A stretch of 64,000 bases of DNA from Salvelinus alpinus (GCF_045679555.1 NC_092098.1:15514538-15578537); one strand, 5' to 3'. Shown: positions 47,501 to 58,555, counted from the first letter of the stretch. Numbers and translations: made by a program. The notes: generated by a model from the letters alone, not told the origin.

Positions 47501-50500
47501 CATAATAACACACAGAAATACGAGCCTTAGGTCATTAATATGGTCGAATCCGGAAACTATCATCTCGAAAACAAAACAATTATTCTTTCAGTGAAATACG
47601 GAACCGTTCCGTATTTTATCTAACGGGTGGCATCCATCAGTCTAAATATTCCTGTTACATTGCACAACCTTCAATGTTATGTCATAATTACGTAAAATTC
47701 TGGCAAATTAGTTCGCAATGAGCCAAGCGGCCCAAACTGTTGCATATACCCTGACTCTGCGTGCAATGAACGCAAGAGAAGTGACACAATTTCACCTGGT
47801 TAATATTGCCTGCTAACCTGGATTTCTTTTAGCTAAATATGCAGGTTTAAAATATATACTTCTGTGTATTGATTTTAAGAAAGGCATTGATGTTTATGGT
47901 TAGGTACATGTTGGAGCAACGACAGTCTTTTTTCGCGAATGCGCACTGCATCGATTATATGCAACGCAGGACACGCTAGATAAACTAGTAATATCATCAA
48001 CCATGTGTAGTTATAACTAGTGATTATGATTGATTGTTTTTTTATAAGATAAGTTTAATGCTAGCTAGCAACTTACCTTGGCTTCTTACTGCATTCGCGT
48101 AACAGGCGGGCTCCTCGTGAGGCAGGTGGTTAGAGCGTTGGACTAGTTAACCGTAAGGTTGCAAGATTGAATCCCTGAGCTGACAAGGTAAAAATCTGTC
48201 GTTCTGCCCCTGAACAAGGCAGTTAACCCACCGTTCCTAGGCCGTCATTGAAAATAAGAATGTGTTCTTAACTGACTTGCCTAATTAAATAAAGATTAAA
48301 TAAAAAAATAAAAAATCAGCGTCCAAAATTACCGATTTTCGATTGTTATGAAAACTTGAAATCGGCCATTCCGATTAATCGGTCGACCTCTAGTGCCAAC
48401 TGTAAAGTTTGGTGGAGGAGGAATAATGGTCAGGCGCTGTTTTTCATGTTTTGGGCTAGGCCCCTTAGATCCAGTGAAGGGAAATCTTAACGCTACTGCA
48501 TGCAATGACATTCTAGACGATTATGTGCTTCCAACTTTGTGGCAACCGTTTGGGGAAGGCCCTTTCCTGTTTCAACATGACAATGCCCCCGTGCACAAAG
48601 CGAGGTCTATACAGAACCCTGACCTAAACCCTATTTGAACACCTTTGGGATGAATCGGAACGCTGACTGCGAGCAATGCCTTATCGCCCAACATCATCAG
48701 TGCCCTACCTCACTAATGCTCTTGTGGCTGAATGTAAGCAATCCCCAACATCTAGTGGAAAGCCTTCCCAGAAGAGTGGAGGCTGTTATTGTGGCAAAGG
48801 GGGGACCAACTCCATATAAATGCCCATGATTTTGAATGAGATGTTCGACGAGGAGGTGTCCACATACTTTTGGTCATGTAGTGTAAGTATGATTAGCTTT
48901 TTGTATTTTGAACCAGAATGAGACTAGCCACTACCTGTTGTTCCTGCAGTGAGGATTCACCATCTTCATTGAATATTTTCATAATTTAGCTGCAGATAAT
49001 TGCCAAAAAGCAGTAGAAACCTTCCAGTATGCAAATGAGGGCCAAATGAATGTCTCTATCACGATTCGGTTCCTGACGTTCACCTAAAAGAGCCATTCAG
49101 AAAGAGCGGATAGTTCGAACAGCCCGTCACCATCAGTATGCTACACTGACAAGTCATTTTAGCGGTCCCTGGCAAGTCTCAACATAGGCTTCGAATCCTA
49201 GGAAAATACAAACGAGATCTTTGGTTCACTGGTTGCGATACGATGGACATATAACTACGTTTTATGATCTATAAATAGCAAAGGGATAGAGGAGATCGAC
49301 TTTTCAGTCAGTTCGACGCCTTTTAAATAAATGCATGTCCAGTGTTTCCCAACTCCAGTCCTCCAATACCCCCAACAGCACACTTTTTTTGTTTGTTGTA
49401 GCCCCGGATTCAACTTGTCAACTAATCATCAATGAGTTGAATCAGGTGTGTTTGTCCAGAGCTACAACAAAAATGTGTGCTGTTGGGGGTCCTGGAGGAC
49501 TGGAGTTGAGAAACACTGAACTAGTCAACACTTACTGTTCGGTCGTCAATCAAAGCACACAGTAAATAGCCTATGCGACCCGACTCTGTGGATGGCTATG
49601 TGAAAAAATGTATGTGCCACACAACAATGAAGTGTTTCAACTCATCGTTACCACTTGCATTACGTGTAAATTAACTAACATGAAAATAAGTTTGACTGCA
49701 GCCAACCGCAGCGCACATAAATAACACGGGTAACGAGAGGCAGGACAGACGGCAGACCAGCAGTTTCCCTGTCATCACTCACTTTGTGACTGACAGGCGC
49801 CTGTTCTATCAATAGATTACTAGAAGATGTACTGTATATCGTTCATTCTAGCGGGAGAAGGCTATACAGACTTTTCTGACTAGGGAATTTAACCTTTTAA
49901 AAGTAAAGAAGCCTAGTTTAATTTATGAAGTAGAACAAGTAGCTGGCCGACCAATGAGTCTGTTACCTGCAGGTTTCTTTTTGGGGGGGGTTAGAGATGC
50001 AGTATGTTTGTCCTGCGGCGCAACAGTGATTTGATATTCCTCTCAAATGTTGTGCACAAATGTGTTTACATCCCTGTTAGTGAGCGTTTCTCCTTTGCCA
50101 AGATAATCCATCCACCTGACAGGGTTGGCAGATCAAGAAGCTGATTAAACAGCATGATCATTACACAGGTGCACCTTGTGCTGGGGACAATAAAAGGCCA
50201 CTCTAAAAGGTGCAGTTTTGCCACAGATGTCTCAAGTTTTGAGGGAGTGTGCAATTGGCATGCTGTCACCAGGAATAATTTGGCTGAATGTCCAACCGCA
50301 GACCAAGTGTTACAACGCCAGCCCAGGACCTCCACATCCGGCTTCTTCACCTGAGGGATCGTCTGAGTGGGGGTGGGGGATGCTGAGGAGTATTTCTGTC
50401 TGTGATAAAGCCATTTTGTAGGGAAAAACTAATTCTGTGGCTGGGCCTGGCTGCCAAGTGGGTGGTTCTATGCTCTTCAAGGCCTACCCATGGCTGCACC

Positions 50501-53500
50501 CCTGACCAATCATGTGAAATCCATAGATTAGGACCTGATGAATTAATTTCAATTGGCTGATTTCCTTGTATGAACTGTAATTGTTGTGTGTTGCGTTTTT
50601 ATATTTTTGTTCAGGATATGATCACATAATAAATCCTCCGTGCCTGTTGTGCTTGTGTCCTTTTTCAGTGTAGTGAAGAAGTCCGGGGTGAACCGTGTGG
50701 TGTGGAAGAGGCCCAGACTGACCCACAATGGCCCTGTCAGGAGGAGCACTGTCATAGACCAGATTCCCTTTCTTGCTGTGGCCAGAGCGTTGGGTAAGCA
50801 CTACACTGTTGGCCTAAACACAAGTTTCCTCTGCCCTCCACTAGATACCTTACCGCTCCATAGCTGCTGCCTTTATGCAAACAGTATGATTTCCAGTAAG
50901 CTTGTCATCCAATCATTTCATTTAATATTTGCCCAGTGATGAAGCGTGTGTGGTTTGTTGTTGACAGGGGACCTGTGGAGCTATGACTTCTACAGTGGGG
51001 AGTTTGTGGTCTCTCCAGAGCCTGATGTCACTGTAATGACCATTGACCCTAAGAAGCACCGCTACATCATCCTGGGTAGTGATGGCTTGTGGAACATGAT
51101 GCCAGCTAAGGATGCTGTCGCTATGTGTGAGTGCCACGACCAGATGGTGGTAAGCCAGAGCTTCTTGTTTCCCATTCAGACCCAACCGTCTTGGATGTCT
51201 GCCGATGCCCTTCTAACAGGTTGATGGTGTCACTATGTCTGCTCTTAGGGCCCTAAGGGATGGTCCTGTGCCAAACGGTTAGGATGCACGGCCTTGCTGT
51301 TCTGGCGCCAGCGTATGCTCCGTGCAGACAACACAACGGTCATAGTGATAACCGTGCAGCACCCTGATGAGCCACCCATGACCATGCACCTACAGGAGCT
51401 CTATGTCAATATGGCAGAGGGCCTTGATAAGATCCCCCCCGTTACAACCGCAAACTCTCCCCGCCGTTACGACGGCCCCATTATGGTACGTACCAAGGGT
51501 AACTTGGAAAAGCACCATCACATTTTAATACTTCCGTCAGGTTTAAATGTAACCAGTGTTTGTTTTATTTGCATTTCATTGAACATTGTATTTGAAGCCT
51601 TGATTAAAAGCAGAATTGCTAGTGCGACCTGGAACCCCAGTGTCAGTGGGTCTTTCCAGTCGTTTACGGCTGCGTTGTGGAATCTGACCGCTTCTTCACC
51701 AAGATGACTTTTTGTTTTTTGGGACAGACAGAGGAGGAGGAGGGGGAGGTCTATTTTGATGAAGATCATGGGCATTGGCGACACCTAGAATGGGAGTGAG
51801 GTGACTGTCCACTCAGTGAATTGTAAATGAAAGTGTACAAGCGTGTGATTGATAATTGTTCAAATGAACGCCACTTCATTGACATTTGTTGTCATAAACA
51901 TTTTTAAGATTTGAAGGTGTCACATTTCAGATATATACTGATGTAGGGAACTGTAAAAAATAATTTAACATTTAGGAGTGTCACTACTCTCAGCTGTTAA
52001 ATGTTCTGCTAGGCTACGTTGCTTGTGTTCACACCAAGCAGTTGGAGTGTAGCTACCCTCATGGATGCTGTTTTTGAACAGGGAGACAAAGCTGCTGACG
52101 ATGAGTGGGCCCCGATTTCTGTATTCACAAATGAAGAGGGACTCTGACTTTAACAGACCTGTGCATGTAGTTTGTGTACTGTTGGCCCATTCAAAGAAGC
52201 AGCCGTCTAGTGTTTTAGTAAGAGAGGAAAGCTAGAGAGCAGGCAGACGTTTTCTGGAAACGGAGTGGATAACGCTGCGGATAAGGATACAGATATTTCT
52301 GCGCATGTGCATAATTTTATTTTTTTTAATTTTTTTTTTACACTTGCTGCTGCACACTCCCATACCGCTTTCCTGTCCTTTCAGATTTTTTTTACATAGC
52401 TGAGCTCACTCAGCTGCCTGCTCCGCTGCCGCTTGCCCCTCCTAAATCGGCGATGAACGCCTTTGTCTGGTGTAGCCTTCAAAGTTCATGTTGTACACAA
52501 AAGACATGGTCGACATATTCAAACTATTGCAAAAGGTTAGGGTATTAAGCATGATCACGATGTTGTGTTCTTTTTTTTCCAGAGGGGGAGTTAAGACTAC
52601 ATACAAAACTATTTACATGTTGGCGCACCAGTCGACGCAAAACGAACTCGCCCCTTGTCAGACTCTAGTTACCGGCTTGGCTGCCTAGAACGTTCGTCTG
52701 CCCAGAGATGGAACAGCTAGGTAGCCTACTCGTGCGGTTCTTTCAGGATCATTGAGAAAGAAGCGAAAAACTCAGATTGTGTTTAGCCCCAATGCAAAAC
52801 TGAAGTGGGGACTTACATGAAGCTATCTAGGCAGCATATAAAACACAAGCAAGACACCGACACGTACTGTTAGTCTAATTAGAGATTGAATGTCTCTTCA
52901 TTGCAAACATTGGCTAAGCAGAAGGCAGAGAGCCATTCTAAGTAGTAGTGTTACTTTATCCCCCCAGGAACTGTGTCTACGTTATGGCAGCAACTATAGC
53001 CTACATCACACAAAACACAGATTTTTGTAGGGACTGCGTCCTGCTTGTGCAACTGCAATATCCGTTACAACAGACAGGGAAGGTTGTAGCCTTCATAATA
53101 GGCTATATCTCTTTTGGAATGTTCGTTCAAATCGCTGCAGTTTATTTATTTCAGCTGTTCAGAAATGAGGCATAGACTGGCTAGAACATGGTTCAAAAGA
53201 GGGTGAGTAAAGAGAGAAACTGAAGGAATGGGCGTGTGAGCAGCAGCTATGTAGAAAAAGAACGTGTTAAATAACACATGCGCAGAATGTGATCTGGATC
53301 CTTAGCTTTGAGAAAGAGGTTTCTGCTGCCACAGCCTTTTCACAGCCATTTTAAGTGGAGCGTGGGCTTATTCAGGGTGAGGGGAGGGACTCTTTGATCT
53401 TCTCCTGTTTTCCCTGCAGTGCACTTGTGATGCTGATAATGCAGAATTGAACTAAAAACAACGATTAGACATAGAGACGCTAAAAAGGTAGCCTGTGGTC

Positions 53501-55146
53501 TGGCTATGGTTTTTCATCTTGATCCAGTCCAGACCTCTGACTCAGGGTTAGGTGATGGATCTTGGTTAATTGCATATCTGCATTCTCTTATCGTTCTGAT
53601 TTAAGCTAACAAAATGATGTTGACCAGAACTCCGGGAGAGCTGGAGGATGTCTGTCATTGGCAGTTACGTTCCACATGAAGGCAGCCACCTTGTTTTCTC
53701 ATTTATGTAGTGCTGAGAGATTAGTGCTTTCTGAGGTCGTTTCGGGTTGGTTTTCAGTCAAGATCATTTAAAAAAACATTAAATGCACTATGCAGTATAT
53801 GGGTTGAATGCTGTAACAAAACAGAATAAACCCATGAATAAAAATCCCATGATGGGAGTGACTGCCCATTACTGAGTATCACTTATTAACCATTTATTCA
53901 CTTTAAATTCACTTATTAACCATTTATTCACCAATTTATTCACTTTACTTTACTAAAATATTTCAGTTGTGTATATTACATTTGTTTTATTTGATTACTT
54001 TATTTTGTTCCATGTCATCTCATCTCTATAGAGATGCTGTCTGACAAAATCACTATTTTAGTAGTTCTTCAAAATAAATAAGACATACTTTTCTGACTGC
54101 TGAATACCAACTATCAATAATTGACTATCAATAATTTCGGTCACATCAGGTTAGAGATGCCTCACAAAGCAACTGCACTCAATCCCTCTCAATCGCACAT
54201 TATTCTGTCTCTTCTCTTGCTCTCCGTGTCTGCCGCACACTAACCTAACAGGCATATAAGAAACACACCCGACAAGTAGGTGTGCAATGAATTATGGTCA
54301 TTTGTAGTTAATTACCATTTTTTCCCTATGCGGTAAACTATGTAGAATATTGTCTTCTACATTGCCCTGTTCGGGCTTGATCTGATTTATCTCTAGAGAT
54401 ACTGCACAATGTGCGCATTTAAGCTCACAGAACAAAACTGAGTGAAATTGAATAAAAAATAATTGAACCAATGTCAGTCAATTAGTTGTTTTGAAAACCA
54501 GAAAGTAACCAACATTTGGTTTAATCGCTCAGCACTACATTAGTGTTGCAATAACCTTTATTTTCTGGAATCTACTCAGGTGTGCTTTGTTTGCTTCATA
54601 TCATGACTGATGGAATATAGAATGTTAACCTTTGTTTGTTTATCTGCCCTGTTCCAGCAGAACCCAGAGGTAAACACTGTGTCCTCTGTGGGTGAGCCTC
54701 TCCCCCTCCCAGCTCTGGAGTGGAGGAGTAGCCTGTGTGAGGCTGGTCTCTGTCCCCCTTCAGAGCCCCTGGCAGAGGTGGACTCTCAGAGAGTGACCCC
54801 AACAGACAGAACCTTGAACGTTTGTGCAATTGAAGGCATAGGGACTCCAGGGTTCTCTGCACCATCCACCCCTCTGGTGAGGAGGCTTCGTAGGCCGCCA
54901 CACACTCCCCTCTCCCCCAGCATAGCACACCACAGCCTTGGTCGGTCCCCGCACAGTCCCTTGTCTCCCAGGATGCCTCGCCGCAGCCTGGCCCGTTCTT
55001 CACGCAGTCCCTTGTCCCCTAGAACGTCTCGCCGTAGACTCGGTGACCGAACCCCTCTGAGGCGAGGTGAAAAGGGACAGAGACGCTCCCCCAATGTTCC
55101 TGTCATCCTACCACAGAAACGTAAAGCTGCCTTGTGTGTATGCTGA
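44006..55146 (+). CDS. ppm1d: ppm1d, protein phosphatase Mg/Mn-dependent 1D (Wip1), complete, six exons
   Basis: Six exons (44006-44519, 45126-45351, 50669-50793, 50968-51149, 51249-51485, 54658-55146) join in phase into about 590 codons; human PPM1D has 605. The product is a nuclear PP2C-family serine/threonine phosphatase that shuts off p53/ATM-type DNA-damage signalling. PP2C landmarks are visible: RYMEDV near residue 20, the metal-binding DGHGG at 119-123, GTTAS and HVGDSAVV in exon 2, the basic [13 protein letters not shown] flap-type segment in exon 3, GSDGLWN (Asp near 327) in exon 4 and RADNTT (Asp near 376) in exon 5. The last residues, ALCVC, match the human ending (VCVC). The N-terminal insert between residues 30 and 108 is acidic and differs from the proline-rich human one. 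The C-terminal domain carries a threefold 17-residue repeat. The ATG at 44006 was chosen because it precedes the family start (VSAFSEQGG) at normal distance. Confidence 0.95.
44520..45125 (+). other. ppm1d intron 1
   Basis: 606 bp bounded by GTAAGT and CTACAG; rich in GCTAGCTA runs, no coding or repeat recognised. Confidence 0.85.
45126..45351 (+). CDS. ppm1d: ppm1d exon 2
   Basis: 226 nt, residues 172-246, [19 protein letters not shown] then [20 protein letters not shown]. Donor GTGAGT, phase 2. Confidence 0.95.
45969..46375 (+). mobile_element. SlmI-type SINE nested in Tc1
   Basis: GCTGTGGTCTAAGGCACTGC head, CCGCGACCGGGAGACCCATG, AATTGGATACCACGAAATTG tail. CACTC-like duplications flank it. 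Confidence 0.87.
46666..48392. mobile_element. complete 1727 bp non-autonomous hAT-like element
   Basis: Ends TAGAGGTCGACCGA and TCGGTCGACCTCTA are perfect inverted repeats over 11 or more bases. The octamer GTGCCAAC is duplicated on both sides (46658-46665 and 48393-48400), the hallmark of hAT integration. No transposase frame. Includes a SINE. A truncated sister copy is at 3785-4775. Confidence 0.9.
48120..48303 (+). mobile_element. HpaI-type SINE inside the hAT-like element
   Basis: GGTGGTTAGAGCGTTGGACT to GCCTAATTAAATAAAGATTA; same site as the SINE at 4486-4677. Confidence 0.87.
48884..49339 (+). other. ppm1d intron 2, nothing recognised
   Basis: No frame or repeat family recognised in this stretch. 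Confidence 0.4.
49340..49518. mobile_element. MITE, 179 bp
   Basis: CAGTGTTTCCCAACTCCAGT and ACTGGAGTTGAGAAACACTG form inverted ends; a GTTGTAGC/GCTACAAC pair lies inside. Confidence 0.85.
50037..50615 (+). mobile_element. Tc1-like non-autonomous element, 5'-truncated
   Basis: Parallels 41700-42338 (CCAAGATAATCCATCCACCT, TGCACCTTGTGCTGGGGACA) and ends GTTGCGTTTTTATATTTTTG then TTCAG, immediately before ppm1d exon 3 (53 bp upstream). Confidence 0.78.
50669..50793 (+). CDS. ppm1d: ppm1d exon 3
   Basis: 125 nt, residues 247-288, [20 protein letters not shown] then [17 protein letters not shown]. Donor GTAAGC, phase 1. Confidence 0.95.
50968..51149 (+). CDS. ppm1d: ppm1d exon 4
   Basis: 182 nt, residues 289-349, [19 protein letters not shown] then [20 protein letters not shown]. 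Donor GTAAGC, phase 0. The last eight residues diverge from human and shorten the following loop. Confidence 0.93.
51249..51485 (+). CDS. ppm1d: ppm1d exon 5
   Basis: 237 nt, residues 350-428, WSCAKRL then [19 protein letters not shown], ending [10 protein letters not shown]. Donor GTACGT, phase 0. The frame stays open 222 nt past the donor (to 51707), so a read-through form is possible in principle. Confidence 0.92.
51728..51799 (+). CDS. possible alternative last exon of ppm1d in intron 5
   Basis: A pyrimidine-rich stretch and GGGACAG acceptor precede 24 codons in the phase left by exon 5: an acidic peptide [20 protein letters not shown], then EWE and TGA. Joined to exon 5 it would give a protein of about 451 residues that keeps the phosphatase domain and lacks the basic tail. 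It cannot be spliced on to exon 6 in frame through its internal GTGAGG donor. Human PPM1D has a shorter splice form of about 430 residues, which makes this plausible but unproven. Confidence 0.35.
   Translation, partial: TEEEEGEVYFDEDHGHWRHLEWE
51800..54657 (+). other. remainder of ppm1d intron 5, nothing firmly recognised
   Basis: 2.9 kb with few recognisable repeats. A 75-codon frame at 52948-53175 has no recognisable homology or good splice context and was not called. Confidence 0.45.
54658..55146 (+). CDS. ppm1d: ppm1d exon 6 (last exon, basic repeat-containing C-terminus)
   Basis: 489 nt, 162 residues and TGA. Begins at a CAGCAG double acceptor and encodes a Ser/Pro/Arg-rich tail with three 17-residue repeats, ending RKAALCVC. 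In mammals the matching exon is where gain-of-function truncations occur and includes nuclear-localisation and stability signals. Confidence 0.9.
   Translation, partial: QNPEVNTVSSVGEPLPLPALEWRSSLCEAGLCPPSEPLAEVDSQRVTPTDRTLNVCAIEGIGTPGFSAPSTPLVRRLRRPPHTPLSPSIAHHSLGRSPHSPLSPRMPRRSLARSSRSPLSPRTSRRRLGDRTPLRRGEKGQRRSPNVPVILPQKRKAALCVC
54901..55053 (+). repeat. three 51 bp units in the ppm1d coding exon
   Basis: Units 54901-54951, 54952-55002 and 55003-55053 each encode 17 residues built on (H/R)(T/S)PLSP followed by a basic RRSL-like stretch. DNA identity between units is moderate, so this is an old in-frame duplication. Confidence 0.85.
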
Positions 55147-55481
55147 AACTCATCTTACCACGGATGAACAGACAGACAGATTGACTAGGATGATGACCTT
55201 TATCATTCTGCAAAGAGAGATGCATAAGGGCATCTGAACATTGTGTGCTCATGTATCAACAGTATGCCACTGTTCCATTCATAGATTAAGTATACTTTTA
55301 TAGTGGAGTCTGGTACCATCTAAAAAAAATTGTAAAAATGTGATGTTTGTGTATATGCTTACTTTACACCTAAAATGTTTTTATGATCTTTTGTTTATTA
55401 ACTGTTTTAATGGAAAACATATTTTATCTAGTGTATATTGCTGGTCATATTTCCACCCCCTTTTATGTTTAAAATAATAAA
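55147..55481 (+). other. ppm1d: ppm1d 3'UTR with poly(A) signal
   Basis: A/T-rich sequence after the ppm1d stop. The first clear AATAAA cluster is at 55476-55490 (AATAATAAATAAATAAA). No repeat was recognised. Confidence 0.6.
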
Positions 55482-55734
55482 TAAATAAAAATCCCATATT
55501 CTGTACCAATAGAGAAATATTATACTAAATTCTTTCCAAACTGTACATTATTTTTTCATACTTAGTAATGTGTATTTTTAAAAATCATAATGAATTGACT
55601 ATCCTGAACTAAACCACAGAGGTAGAATGAATTTGGTGATAAACGCCACACCTTGTTTTAACTTACATGCGGAGATCAAGGTGCCTAGTTTCTATCACTG
55701 GACAGGTGAAGAGCAGTCAGGAATGCCAAATAAG

Positions 55735-55964
55735 TGTTTTGAGTCGGGAGAGGTAGATCCATGGTGTTTTCAATTGGGAGAGGGGGATCCATGGTGTTTT
55801 GAATCGGGAGAGGGGGGGATCCATGGTGTTTTGAATCGGGAGAGGGGGGGATCCATGGTGTTTTGAATCGGGAGAGGGGGGGATCCATGGTGTTTTGAAT
55901 CGGGAGAGGGGGGGATCCATGGTGTTTTGAATCGGGAGAGGGGGGGATCCATGGTGTTTTCGCA
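55735..55964. repeat. 32 bp minisatellite, about seven units
   Basis: Unit TTTTGAATCGGGAGAGGGGG plus GGATCCATGGTG. GATCCATGG recurs at 55756, 55786, 55818, 55850, 55882, 55914 and 55946; the last five intervals are exactly 32 bp. Lies about 600 bp past the ppm1d stop. Confidence 0.95.
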
Positions 55965-56506
55965 ACTACATGTGTTAAATGTAGAATATCCAGAATGTGC
56001 TACCTGCTATAAATACTTTATATATCCCCATAGTTTATTGTTAGTTCAAATAGTTTAATCTTTCCCTGGTTCTCCATGAATAGTTGGCCTTGCATCATTG
56101 TTCTCATGTATTGTTTGCAGCTATCCACTGGAGGGCACCCACTGCAAGTGTAAACGTGGTGTCAAGTAGTTTCAGTGCTGTGTGATTTACTTTGCAAGTG
56201 TTCAAATACCACATATACATAATGTATAGTGGATTTGATCTCCTGAAAGTTATGATTGTTGTGTCAGTTTAATGCCCTCTTGGGTTTCTGAATCCAAAAG
56301 TGTGAATTAAATCTTAAAACCATCAACAAATGACAGCTCATTATGTCACCCCGTTGGGAAGTTGGCCTTGCTTGTATGATGAGAAATTTGGAGTTAAACT
56401 CAGCTAAAATGTGTTTGACAATTACCTTAAACTTCAATCAGTCAAATAGTGCTATGTTTACAAAGCTGAGTTCTCATAACCTGACAAGTGGAATACACCT
56501 CAAATA
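55965..56506. other. intergenic, nothing recognised
   Basis: No coding-like or repeat sequence recognised between the minisatellite and the Tc1 copy. Confidence 0.4.
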
Positions 56507-57688
56507 CACTACATGGCCAAAAGTATGTGGACACCTTGTCAAACATCTCATTCCAAAATCATGGGCATTAATATGGAGTTGGTCCCCCCCTTTGCTGCTA
56601 TAACAGCCTCCACTCTTCTGGGAATGCTTTCCACTAGATGTTGGAACATTGGTGCAGGGACTTGCTTCCATTCAGCCACAAGCATTAGTGAGGTCGGGCA
56701 CTGATGTTAGGCAATTAGGGTGATGAGGTCAGGGCTCTGTGCAGACCAGTCAAGTTCTTCCACACCGATCTCGACAAACCACTTATGTATGGACCTCGCT
56801 TTGTGCATGGGGGCATTGTCATGCTGAAACAGGAAGGAGCCTTCCCCAAACTTTTGCCCCAAAGTTGGAAGCACAGAATCGTCTAGACTGTCATTGTATG
56901 CTGTAGCGATAAGATTTCCTTTCATTGGAACTAAGTGGCCTAGCCCGAACCATGAGTAACAGCCCCAGACCATTATTGCTCCTCCACCAAATTGACAGTT
57001 GGCACTATGCATTGGGACAGGTAGTGTTCTCCTGGCATCCGCAAACCTAGATTGATCTGTCAGACTGCCAGATGGTGAAGCGTGATTCATCACTCTAGAG
57101 AACGCATTTCCACTGCTCCAGAGTCCAACGGCGGCAAGCTTTACTCCACTCCAGACGACGCTTGGCATTGCTCATGGTGATCTTAGCCTTGTGTGCGGCT
57201 GCTCGGCCATGGAAACATATTTCATGAAGCACCCGACTAACAGTTCTTGTGCTGACGTTGCTTCCAGAGGCAGTTTGGAACTCGGTAGTGAGTGTTGCAA
57301 CCGAGGACAGACGATTTTTACGCGCTTCAGTACTCGGGGGGGGGGGGGGGGTCTTATTTTGTGAGCTTGTGTGGCCATCACTTTGTGGCTGAGCCGTTGT
57401 TGTCCTCTATGTTTACACTTCACAATAACAGCACTTACAGTTGACCGGGACAGCTCTAGCAGGGCAGAAATTTGACGAACTGACTTGTTGGAAAGGTGGC
57501 ATCCTATGACAGTGCCACGTTGAAGGTCACTGAGCCCGTCAGTAAGTCCATTCTACTGCCAATGTTTGTCTATAGAGATTGCAAGGCTGTGTGCTCGATT
57601 CTATACACCTGTCTGCAATGGGTGTGGCTGAAATAGCAGAATCCACTAATATGAAAGGCTGTCCACATACTTTTGTATATATATGGTG
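56507..57688 (-). mobile_element. Tc1-like transposon, full length, decayed
   Basis: Left terminus CACTACATGGCCAAAAGTAT; right CACATACTTTTGTATATATA then TGGTG. Minus-strand fragments read [32 protein letters not shown] and [20 protein letters not shown], but in shifted frames. A 14-base G run lies at 57337-57350. Confidence 0.88.
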
Positions 57689-58555
57689 TATGATGTCATA
57701 TTTAGTGCACCCATGGCTCACTGGACTTAACAAATCGGATAATTGCACATTTGCAGCACAGATAATTGTTCTTACACCAACCATTGTGGTACCATTGACA
57801 CTCTGCAGAATAATGTTGATCTTGTACAGGCATAGATTAATAAAATTGTGTGTTATTTTGAAAACAGAAAAATATCTTCCATAGCATTGAAGTGCTTTTG
57901 TAAATATGATTTTATTTGTACAGTATATTATGCAAAACCAGGCATTGAGTTGTACATGAATGTGGCATGATTAGCTCTGTTTGTGGTGAAGTGTATAAAG
58001 AGATGGCTTTATTTCATAGAAAATATTATTTGCTAGAAATTTCCACTTTACGTCAATTACAGTGATAATCAATGTATGGCTTGATGTCAAACTGCAATAC
58101 CTGCCTTGAATGTGACTAAATAAGTGTGTTGAATAAATACGTTGTCGTTTCAAATGAATTTATGTTTTTCTTATTGCTAAAAGAAAGAGCAGTCAGAGAT
58201 GACAGACAGTGCCCTCAACTGGTGTAACCTGGAAAAACCAAAATGAGTGAGATTAAGTATATTTGTCAAGGTAAATCAAGTCAGGCATTAGAATGACTAC
58301 ATGTTACTAATGCACAACCATCAACATCTTATAAAACAATCAAACACATACAGATATCTATGAAGAGTGCCAGGGCCCTCAAAATAGCCATCGCTACCAC
58401 CATGTTGATAAGTGGATTTGCTCTTGGGTGTTGCACAGTCATAATCTCTCCACTAGATGCCAACAAAGACTGCATTTGCTTCAAAGACTGCATTTGCTTC
58501 ATTAGCTGGTTAGGAGAGGGACGGCTGCATTTCAAAGGGAGGTGCACAGCACACT
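57689..58555. other. intergenic, nothing recognised
   Basis: A 14 bp direct repeat (AAAGACTGCATTTG) lies at 58465-58500; otherwise no structure seen. Confidence 0.4.

Larger units (their letters stand above)
45808..48883 (+). mobile_element. Tc1-like transposon split by a SINE and by a hAT-like element
   Basis: Transposase text starts near 45808 ([20 protein letters not shown]), is broken by an SlmI-type SINE, continues with [25 protein letters not shown] sequence and HDN APVHKA-region sequence on the far side of a 1.7 kb hAT insertion, and ends with the terminal repeat CACATACTTTTGGTCATGTA then GTG. The left terminal repeat is missing. ppm1d intron 2. Confidence 0.88.

Noticed and set aside
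51486-51707. Read-through of ppm1d exon 5 as the real C-terminus
   Set aside because: A consensus-like donor (GTACGT) and a distant exon ending in the family CVC tail make splicing the better reading; kept only as a remark.
52948-53175. 75-codon hydrophobic frame in ppm1d intron 5
   Set aside because: No homology recognised and no convincing splice sites; expected by chance in 2.9 kb.
57337-57350. G run as a functional quadruplex
   Set aside because: A single homopolymer inside a decayed Tc1, more likely slippage than function.
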